Below are positions 1 through 5,153 of a stretch of 6,640 nucleotides of DNA, in pieces. The stretch's first letter is position 1, and each line of letters starts with the position of its first letter. Position numbers and translations under genes: made by a program. Source of the DNA: Chloroflexota bacterium (lineage in GTDB: Bacteria > Chloroflexota > Dehalococcoidia > SM23-28-2 > RBG-16-64-32); NCBI GenBank assembly GCA_005880055.1, contig VBJS01000091.1, positions 1 to 6,640 of the forward strand, written 5' to 3'. The notes under the pieces are model-generated. The model ran no database searches and was not told the origin of the DNA. It saw only the letters and a program-made list of their open reading frames with translations.

Positions 1-1094
1 ATCCCCTCGACGGGCCCTTTTCCCGTGGTACCTTCCCACAGCAAGGTCCGTTCGGCTTGGGTTAGCTGGTTGTACGGCCTGGTCACGTCAAAGCCGCGTC
101 GCTTGAAGGCCAGCAGCATCTGCTTCTGCCACCAGTCGGCCGAGGGCTTCGTCCACGGCTCGACGGCGCCGCCCGCCAGGCTCTTGGTCTGGTCCGGGAC
201 GATGAGGTCCTCGGCGTAGTGCAAGATGTTGCCGAAGCCCTTGCAGGCGGGGCAGGCCCCGAGCGGGTGGTTGAAGGAGAAGAGCGCGGGTTTCGGCGTC
301 TCGAAGGTCCTCCCGCAGGACTGGCAGCTATAGGCCTGGGCGAAGCGGCGTCGGCCCGCGGCGATGATCTCCGCGACGCAGCGCCCGTCGCCTTCGCGGA
401 ACGCCGTCTCCAGCGTGTCCACGAGGCGCGCGCGGTCGTCCTCGCGGAGCACGAGACGGTCCAACACGACCTCCAGCTCGCGGCAGCCTTTGAGCAGGGT
501 CGCGATCTCCGATACGGTCTCCGCCGTTACATCCACGATCTCGTCACGAACGCGGAGTCTGAAGAAGCCGCGGCGCACCAGATCCTGGACGAGTGCGGCC
601 AGGTCCTGGCCGGCGTTGACACCAACGGGAAACAGCACCATGGCGCGAGACTGGCCATGCTCCTTGAGGAGGGTGTCGGCCACGTCCCCCGGTTGGTAGG
701 CGCGCGCTTCGGTGCCGCAGGCGGGGCAGACCGGGTGGCCGACCTTCGCGAACAGGAGCCGGAGCAGATCGGCGATCTCGGTGGTCGTCCCGACCGTGGA
801 GCGCGCGGTGCGGACGGGGTTCTTCTGCTCGATCGCGATGGCCGGCCGGATGTGCTCGAGCCGATCCACGTCGGGGCGGTCGAGTTTTTCCAGGAACATT
901 CTTGCGTAAGTCGAGAGCGATTCGATGTAGCGCCACTGGCCTTCGGCGAAGATCGTGTCGAAGGCCAGCGAGGATTTTCCGGAGCCCGACACCCCCGTAA
1001 TGACGGTCACCTGATCATGGGGGATGCGCAGCGAGAGGTTCTTGAGGTTGTTCTGGCGCGCGCCGGTGATGACGAGTTCGTCTTGAGAGGCCAT
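1..1094 (-). CDS. uvrA: UvrABC excinuclease subunit A, N-terminal part (cut by left window edge)
   Basis: UvrA is the DNA-damage-sensing ABC-type ATPase of nucleotide excision repair. It acts as a dimer with UvrB in the cytoplasm. The minus strand is open from the ATG at 1094 to the edge (364 codons). Visible landmarks are the start MASQDELVITGARQNNLKNL, Walker A GVSGSGKS (residues 34–41, K40), the stretch FDTIFAEGQWRYIESLSTYAR, a Q-loop region with E89–Q90, a CPAC pair (C123/C126), the UvrB-binding insert at about 130–245, and the first zinc module C257/C260…C281/C284. That zinc module lies within a few residues of the E. coli UvrA cysteines. The signature ABC motif and second ATPase half would lie beyond the window. 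An in-frame TTG at 1106–1104 is an alternative start, and neither start has a strong Shine-Dalgarno. After the Q-loop the sequence reads NPVRTARSTVGT rather than the commoner TTSHNPRSTVGT. It is divergent from the signalling gene at 1548. Confidence 0.97.
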   Translation of the reverse strand, partial: MASQDELVITGARQNNLKNLSLRIPHDQVTVITGVSGSGKSSLAFDTIFAEGQWRYIESLSTYARMFLEKLDRPDVDRLEHIRPAIAIEQKNPVRTARSTVGTTTEIADLLRLLFAKVGHPVCPACGTEARAYQPGDVADTLLKEHGQSRAMVLFPVGVNAGQDLAALVQDLVRRGFFRLRVRDEIVDVTAETVSEIATLLKGCRELEVVLDRLVLREDDRARLVDTLETAFREGDGRCVAEIIAAGRRRFAQAYSCQSCGRTFETPKPALFSFNHPLGACPACKGFGNILHYAEDLIVPDQTKSLAGGAVEPWTKPSADWWQKQMLLAFKRRGFDVTRPYNQLTQAERTLLWEGTTGKGPVEG

Positions 1095-1136
1095 TGGAAT
1101 GTCCAAAGTCGCCGGGGATGAAAACCGAATCTCACG

Positions 1137-1165
1137 ATCGTAGCACACTTAGACTTTCCCTTGCC
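1137..1165 (-). promoter_or_regulatory. Candidate uvrA promoter (extended -10)
   Basis: On the minus strand, 1142–1137 reads TACGAT and is preceded by TG one base upstream, giving an extended -10 (TGCTACGAT). It lies about 43 bp before the uvrA ATG. The -35 position (about 1165–1160) reads GGCAAG, a poor match, so the call rests on the extended -10 alone. No LexA box (CTG-N10-CAG type) was noticed close to it. Confidence 0.35.
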
Positions 1166-1190
1166 CCTTGCGGGAGAGCCCTTCCTTCAT

Positions 1191-1243
1191 CCCTCCCCCG
1201 GGGCTACCCATTGCTCTTAGGGTGCAATGGGTCATGGGGAGGG
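1191..1243. repeat. Large two-part palindrome in the divergent intergenic region
   Basis: Two nested perfect arms are visible. The outer arm is CCCTCCCC (1191–1198) with GGGGAGGG (1236–1243). The inner arm is ACCCATTGC (1206–1214) with GCAATGGGT (1224–1232), around a 9-nt loop. The arms are separated by an asymmetric internal loop (7 nt on the left, 3 nt on the right). The G-rich right side continues as GGGTGAGGGTGGGGG to about 1255. This type of CCCTCCCC/GGGGAGGG…GGTGAGGG arrangement resembles dispersed intergenic palindromes of GC-rich genomes, but copy number cannot be seen here. It lies between divergent genes, so it is not an obvious terminator for either. Confidence 0.75.
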
Positions 1244-1304
1244 TGAGGGTGGGGGTATCACCTAGTAACTTTTGCAGGGGAGCCGGTGTCAAAAGGAGTG
1301 TTGA

Positions 1305-1356
1305 GGTGCCGAATCTTGACTTTCGCAAGATGCGGCTGGTGAAGCGGCTCGGCACC
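1305..1356. repeat. Second nested inverted repeat (possible structured RNA or relic)
   Basis: An 8-bp perfect inverted repeat, GGTGCCGA (1305–1312) with TCGGCACC (1349–1356), encloses a second perfect 6-bp hairpin that starts at the next base. The inner hairpin is ATCTTG (1313–1318) with CAAGAT (1326–1331) and a 7-nt loop. The remaining 17 nt (1332–1348) are GC-rich and unpaired or weakly paired. A purine-rich AAAAGGAG lies just upstream (1291–1298) but no convincing reading frame follows. The function is unknown. It could be a structured RNA, a protein-binding site or the remains of a mobile repeat. Confidence 0.55.
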
Positions 1357-1457
1357 GTCAATAGACCCACCGCCGACTGAGTCCTGGCAGTCCTCGGCGA
1401 GATGTTCGCGCCGTAACGCCCGCTGCGCCATCCCAGCCAGACCCTCTCTTTTTTCTA
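1357..1457. other. Remaining intergenic sequence, no gene recognised
   Basis: Between the second inverted repeat and the candidate promoter of the signalling gene I see no supported gene, tRNA-like fold or strong repeat. Open frames crossing 1168–1572 on both strands lack recognisable protein motifs and conflict with the palindromes. A pyrimidine-rich run (CCCTCTCTTTTTTCT, about 1442–1456) precedes the promoter. Confidence 0.5.
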
Positions 1458-1487
1458 TTGATTCGCTGTTAGGAGTTGCCATACGAT
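1458..1487 (+). promoter_or_regulatory. Candidate sigma70 promoter for the four-domain signalling gene
   Basis: TTGATT (1458–1463) and TACGAT (1482–1487) are separated by 18 bp in a locally AT-richer stretch. Transcription would begin near 1494, giving a leader of about 54 nt that contains the hairpin over the ribosome-binding site. The promoter was predicted by eye only. A TTGACT at 1316–1321 also looks like a -35 box but has no matching -10. Confidence 0.45.
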
Positions 1488-1523
1488 GCGCTGCTTTTTC
1501 AAGCTCCGGCACCCACCTGAGCA

Positions 1524-1549
1524 CCCCTCGAAAGGAGGAGGGGCCTTTT
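1524..1549 (+). promoter_or_regulatory. Hairpin holding the Shine-Dalgarno and running into the TTG start
   Basis: CCCCTC (1524–1529) is perfectly complementary to GAGGGG (1538–1543). The Shine-Dalgarno core AAAGGAGGAGG (1531–1541) fills the loop and the 3' arm. The stem is followed by CC and TTTT (1546–1549), and the TTG start codon (1548–1550) uses the last Ts of that run. A competing pairing, AAAGG (1531–1535) with CCTTT (1544–1548), is also possible. The element therefore looks both like a ribosome-binding-site-sequestering stem and like a short intrinsic terminator. Whether it acts as either is inference. I do not recognise a known riboswitch class upstream. Confidence 0.5.
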
Positions 1550-3830
1550 GTTCGTACGCTTCTGGGGAACACGCGGGTCCATCGCCGTGCCGGGCGAGCG
1601 GACAGCCAAGTATGGCGGCAACACCGCGTGCGTGGAAGTCCGGACCGATGACGGCACGATCATCGTCCTGGACTGCGGGACGGGCGCCCGGGAGCTGGGC
1701 AATCACCTCCTGCAGTCCGCGCCCCAGCCCCTCCGCGTCCACCTTTTCATCGGGCATACCCATTGGGACCACATCCAGGGCTTTCCGTTCTTCGGCCCGG
1801 CCTTCCACCCCAACACCGAGCTGAACATCTACGCCCACTCCGGCTTCCATCGCCGCGTGGAGGACGCCATTGCCGGGCAGATGCAGTACTCCTACTTCCC
1901 CGTGAGGCTGCACGATCTCCGGAGCCGCATCCATTTCACGGAATTGAATGAAGGGTTTTTCCGCATCGGTGAGGTGCTCGTGCAGACGCAGCACCTGAAT
2001 CACACTGCGCCGACGCTGGCCTACCGCATCTCCAGCCATGAGACGACGCTGGCCTACGTCACGGACCATGAGCCGTTCTGGAAGCCGACGGCCAGCGGGT
2101 TTCAGCATCCCGGCGACCAGCGGCATGTGGCGTTCCTGGAGGGGGCGGACCTCATCATCCATGACGCCCAATACAGCGATGAGGAGTACGCCGGCAAGAT
2201 CGGTTGGGGGCACAGCACGGTGGAGTACGCGACCGACGTGGCGCTGGCCGCGGGAAGCAGCCGCCTGGCGCTGTTCCATCACGACCCCGCGCACGACGAC
2301 GCGACTGTGGCCCGTCTGGAAGCGATCGCGCAGGATCGCGCGGCCGCGCGAGGCCGCGCGCTGGAAGTCTTTGCCGCCTCGGAAGGGCTCGAGCTGCATG
2401 TACGCGGCAGTCGGCCGTCCGTGGCGTTGGGCGACGTGACGGCAATCCGGCGTCCGCCGGTCGCCGGCAAGCGCGTGCTCGTGGTCAGCTCCTCCGAAAC
2501 CGAGTTCGCCGTCATCGGTCGCCTGCTGGCCGAGGACAACCTGGTCTTCCTGGCTACATCAGGCAAGCGGACTGCGCTGGAGTGCGCGCCAGGCGTCTCT
2601 CCCGACCTGGCCATTATCGACGGCCGTCTCTCGGATGGCTTAGGGGTGGAATTGATCCAGCCGTTGCGCGCGCGTCTGGAACGTCCGGACTTCCCGATCA
2701 TCCTGCTTACAAATGAGGTGGCGTTGCAAAGCGACTTGCGGGTCAGCGGCATGCCCGCCACCGATTGCCTGACAAAACCCTTCAGCACGCCCATGCTACG
2801 CACGAGGGTGCTGGCTTGGCTGACCCGAGCGCTGCCGCCCGGCAAGACTCGCGCGGACGAGACGATCAGCCGTGGCATCCCCAAGCCGGCTCCGTCGCCG
2901 AGCGTGCCCGGCGCCGAAGCGGCGCGGGCTGACGTCGCCACGGCCGCCAGCTACGCTGATACGTTGGCGATGATGCCGCTGTTTCGGTCTCTGGACCGAG
3001 AGCGATTGCTGCGCCTCGTGTCGCGGGCGTCCGAGGAGGTCTTTGCGGCAGGCAGCGTGGTCATTCGGCAGGGAGAGACGGCCGATGATGTGTTCGTCGT
3101 GCTGTCCGGGCTGGTGCGTGTCGTTCAGTTGACGTTCGAAAGTCCGCTCGTGGGGCAGGTGCTCGCCGAGATCGGGTACGGGGAGGTGTTTGGGGAGTTG
3201 GCCATGCTGACCGACCAGCCGCGCACGGCGACGGTCGTCGCCGTCGAGCGCACCCGGTGCCTGGCGCTCGCTCCCGACGACCTCATGCAGGTGCTCCGGC
3301 GTTCGCCGGATTTGGCGATCGGGTTGTTGCGCATCCTGGCCTGGAGGCTGACCAACGCCGACCGTCTGCTCGCGCGCTACGCGCCCGACCCGCTGACCGG
3401 GCTGCCAGGCAGGCGGGCCTTCCATGACCACTACCAGCGCCTCGCGGCCGGTCCGCGTCGCCGGCAGAGCGGCGTGATCGTGCTGCTGGTGGATGTCGTG
3501 CATCTGAATGCGATCAACGATCGTTTCGGCTACATGGCCGGCGACGAAGTCTTGCGGGCGGTGGCTGATGCCCTCAGGCGTGCGATCCGCAGCACCGACC
3601 TGGTTACCCGCTACGGAGGAGACGAATTCACCGCGCTGCTGGTGGATGCCGGTCCGGCCAACACCACCGTGGTCGTGAACCGTGTCACTGACAAGCTGGC
3701 CGAGCTGGCCTTGCGGCGCGGGCTTCCGATCACGATCCAGTGTGCCATCGGGGTGTCCAGCAGCCAGGATCCTCCGGCGACCGCCGATGAGCTTCTCTGG
3801 GAAGCAGACTCAAATATTCGCTGTAAGTAG
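1548..3830 (+). CDS. Four-domain signalling protein: MBL-fold hydrolase – pseudo-receiver – cNMP-binding – GGDEF diguanylate cyclase
   Basis: The TTG start is chosen because AAAGGAGG lies about 9 nt upstream, an in-frame stop sits at 1518, and the protein then begins FVRFWGTRGS, the usual N-terminus of this hydrolase family. Residues 1–285: MBL fold with H70-T-H72-W-D74-H75, H152 (LNHTAP), D173 (YVTDHE), H222 (GWGHST) and H244 (LFHHDP), the RNase Z/PhnP-like phosphodiesterase layout. Residues about 307–428: receiver-like domain with D358, T388 and K410 kept, but the acidic pocket is SSSE (314–317). Residues about 429–470: Pro/Ala-rich linker. Residues about 475–600: cNMP-binding domain with phosphate cassette FGELAMLTDQPRTA, keeping E550 and R559. 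Residues about 612–760: GGDEF domain, DPLTGLPGR at 614–622, metal Asp D649, N657/D666 for guanine, RYGGDEF (688–694) and the inhibitory I-site R681-S-T-D684 exactly five residues before GGDEF. There is no signal peptide or membrane helix, so it should be cytoplasmic. It probably makes c-di-GMP; the MBL substrate is unknown. No clear terminator follows. Confidence 0.93.
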   Translation: MFVRFWGTRGSIAVPGERTAKYGGNTACVEVRTDDGTIIVLDCGTGARELGNHLLQSAPQPLRVHLFIGHTHWDHIQGFPFFGPAFHPNTELNIYAHSGFHRRVEDAIAGQMQYSYFPVRLHDLRSRIHFTELNEGFFRIGEVLVQTQHLNHTAPTLAYRISSHETTLAYVTDHEPFWKPTASGFQHPGDQRHVAFLEGADLIIHDAQYSDEEYAGKIGWGHSTVEYATDVALAAGSSRLALFHHDPAHDDATVARLEAIAQDRAAARGRALEVFAASEGLELHVRGSRPSVALGDVTAIRRPPVAGKRVLVVSSSETEFAVIGRLLAEDNLVFLATSGKRTALECAPGVSPDLAIIDGRLSDGLGVELIQPLRARLERPDFPIILLTNEVALQSDLRVSGMPATDCLTKPFSTPMLRTRVLAWLTRALPPGKTRADETISRGIPKPAPSPSVPGAEAARADVATAASYADTLAMMPLFRSLDRERLLRLVSRASEEVFAAGSVVIRQGETADDVFVVLSGLVRVVQLTFESPLVGQVLAEIGYGEVFGELAMLTDQPRTATVVAVERTRCLALAPDDLMQVLRRSPDLAIGLLRILAWRLTNADRLLARYAPDPLTGLPGRRAFHDHYQRLAAGPRRRQSGVIVLLVDVVHLNAINDRFGYMAGDEVLRAVADALRRAIRSTDLVTRYGGDEFTALLVDAGPANTTVVVNRVTDKLAELALRRGLPITIQCAIGVSSSQDPPATADELLWEADSNIRCK

Positions 3831-3864
3831 ATTAGTGTGAGACCCGCCGAACGCTTGAGATTAT

Positions 3865-3893
3865 TTGACAAAATCAGTCATGTGACATAGAAT
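3865..3893 (+). promoter_or_regulatory. Strong sigma70 promoter for the aminotransferase–hom–thrC operon
   Basis: A perfect -35 TTGACA (3865–3870), a 17-bp spacer and a -10 TAGAAT (3888–3893, 5 of 6 to TATAAT) lie in an AT-rich patch. Transcription should start near 3900, about 55 nt before the TTG of the aminotransferase gene. TGACA occurs twice, at 3866–3870 and 3883–3887, and GTCA-TG-TGAC (3877–3886) forms a small dyad inside the spacer that could be an operator. That last point is speculative. The leader is too short for a threonine leader-peptide attenuator. Confidence 0.8.
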
Positions 3894-3914
3894 CGCATCT
3901 TTCTCCGCGACAGG

Positions 3915-3927
3915 TCAGGTTTCCTGA
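3915..3927 (+). promoter_or_regulatory. Small hairpin in the operon leader
   Basis: TCAGG (3915–3919) and CCTGA (3923–3927) form a perfect 5-bp stem with a TTT loop. It sits just upstream of two purine-rich runs, GAAGGAG (3926–3932) and CGGAGGGGG (3939–3947). The second run is spaced well for the TTG at 3955. The hairpin may influence leader folding or stability and is too short to call a terminator. Confidence 0.3.
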
Positions 3928-3954
3928 AGGAGTGCGGGCGGAGGGGGTGCGCGC

Positions 3955-5145
3955 TTGGACGAAGGCTTCTTTAGAATCAATCGGTTACCGCCCTACGTGT
4001 TCACCGAGGTGCAGGCCCTCAAGCTCGAGGCACGCCGGCGCGGAGAGGACATTATTGACTTCGGGATGGGCAACCCGGATGAGCCGACGCCCCCGCATAT
4101 CGTAGAGAAGCTCATCGAAGCTGCGAGGAACCCGCGCAACCACCGCTATTCCGCCTCGCGAGGCATCACCAAGCTCCGCCATGCGATCACCGCCTGGTAC
4201 CAGCGCAACTACGGTGTGGATCACGATCCCGAGACGGAAGCGATCGTCACCATCGGGTCCAAGGAAGGATTGGCCCACCTGGCGCTGGCGATGGTGTCGC
4301 CGGGTGACGTGGTCTTGACCCCCACCCCCACCTATCCGATCCATCCGTACAGCGTCATCATCGCGGGGGGCGAGGTGCGGGGAATCCCGCTGCGCCAGGA
4401 CAGCGATTTCTTCGAGGACCTCATGCAGGCCTATCGCCGCACGCTGCCCCGTCCGAAGATGCTGATCCTCAATTTCCCGCACAATCCGACCACGGCCGTC
4501 GTGGACCTGGCGTTCTTCAAGAAGGTCGTGGCCTTCGCGAAGGAAAACAACGTCTCTGTGGTGCACGACCTGGCCTATGCAGACATCGTCTTCGATGGGT
4601 ACGAGGCCCCGAGCTTTCTCCAGGCCCCCGGCGCCAAGGACGTCGGCGTGGAATTCTTCACCCTCTCCAAGAGCTACAACATGCCGGGCTGGCGGGTGGG
4701 ATTCTGCGTGGGCAATCCCAAGATGATCGGAGCCCTGCAGAAGATCAAGAGTTACCTCGACTACGGCATTTTCCAGCCGATCCAGATCGCCGCCATCATT
4801 GCGTTGAATGGCCCCCAGGACTGTGTCAAGGAAACCGTGAAGCTCTATAAAGAGCGTCGCGATGTCCTCGTGGACGGGTTGAACCGAGTCGGATGGAAGG
4901 TCGAAAAGCCCCTGGCGACCATGTTCGTCTGGGCCCGCATCCCGGACGCGTACCGCGCCATGGGATCGCTGGAATTCTCCAAGCTGCTCCTGCACGAGGC
5001 CAAGGTCGCGGTGTCGCCGGGCATCGGGTTCGGCGAGTACGGCGACGAGTACGTCCGCTTCGGTCTCGTCGAAAACGAGCACCGCACGCGACAGGCGATA
5101 CGCGGCATCAAGAAGGCGCTCAAACTCTCCGACGGGGAGGAATAG
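3955..5145 (+). CDS. alaC: AlaC-like PLP-dependent aminotransferase (alanine transaminase type)
   Basis: This is a fold-type I, class I/II aminotransferase of 396 residues, slightly shorter than E. coli AlaC (about 412). Similarity to AlaC as I remember it is strong throughout: RINRLPPYVF near the N-terminus, RRRGEDIIDFGMGNPD (residues 27–42), SRGI, TIGSKEGLAHL and KSYNMPGWRVGF. Cofactor and substrate residues are visible: N177 (HNPT), D205 and Y208 (HDLAYAD), the Schiff-base lysine K239 (TLSKSYN) and carboxylate-binding R368 (YVRFGL). AlaC-type enzymes move the amino group between glutamate and pyruvate in the cytosol. LL-diaminopimelate or aspartate aminotransferase activity is an alternative that sequence reading cannot exclude. 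The TTG start is the only in-frame start after the stop at 3925, with GGAGGGGG 7 nt upstream. It is the first gene of an operon, 8 bp before hom, with its own strong promoter. Confidence 0.9.
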   Translation: MDEGFFRINRLPPYVFTEVQALKLEARRRGEDIIDFGMGNPDEPTPPHIVEKLIEAARNPRNHRYSASRGITKLRHAITAWYQRNYGVDHDPETEAIVTIGSKEGLAHLALAMVSPGDVVLTPTPTYPIHPYSVIIAGGEVRGIPLRQDSDFFEDLMQAYRRTLPRPKMLILNFPHNPTTAVVDLAFFKKVVAFAKENNVSVVHDLAYADIVFDGYEAPSFLQAPGAKDVGVEFFTLSKSYNMPGWRVGFCVGNPKMIGALQKIKSYLDYGIFQPIQIAAIIALNGPQDCVKETVKLYKERRDVLVDGLNRVGWKVEKPLATMFVWARIPDAYRAMGSLEFSKLLLHEAKVAVSPGIGFGEYGDEYVRFGLVENEHRTRQAIRGIKKALKLSDGEE

Positions 5146-5153
5146 GGCACTTT

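Noticed and set aside
219..1121. 300-codon plus-strand open frame opposite uvrA
   Set aside because: It lies fully antisense to a well-supported uvrA, has low-complexity Gly/Ala/Arg/Glu composition and no recognisable motif. It is a by-product of high GC.
1400..1547. c-di-GMP (GEMM) riboswitch upstream of the GGDEF gene
   Set aside because: I looked for one because of the gene's function. The characteristic conserved loops and tetraloop receptor are not visible.
1258..1572. Small open frames on both strands in the intergenic region (also 1149–1370 and 1168–1380)
   Set aside because: They run across two palindromes, have no Shine-Dalgarno-start pairing or known motif, and overlap each other. 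A degraded gene cannot be excluded but is not supported.
1455..2399. 314-codon minus-strand open frame opposite the MBL domain
   Set aside because: It is antisense to conserved metal-binding motifs, has no Shine-Dalgarno or recognisable domain, and overlaps the promoter and leader of the real gene.
3831..3864. Intrinsic terminator after the signalling gene
   Set aside because: There is no GC-rich stem followed by a T run. Only a weak GATT/AATC pairing is present around the promoter.
3985..5082. 365-codon minus-strand open frame opposite the aminotransferase gene
   Set aside because: It mirrors the coding frame of a clear PLP enzyme. Its His/Asp/Val/Gly-rich composition is typical of an antisense frame in GC-rich DNA.
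4893..5153. Upstream extension of hom to an ATG at 4893
   Set aside because: It would overlap the aminotransferase gene by 250 bp in another phase. The conserved homoserine dehydrogenase N-terminus starts at the GTG at 5154.
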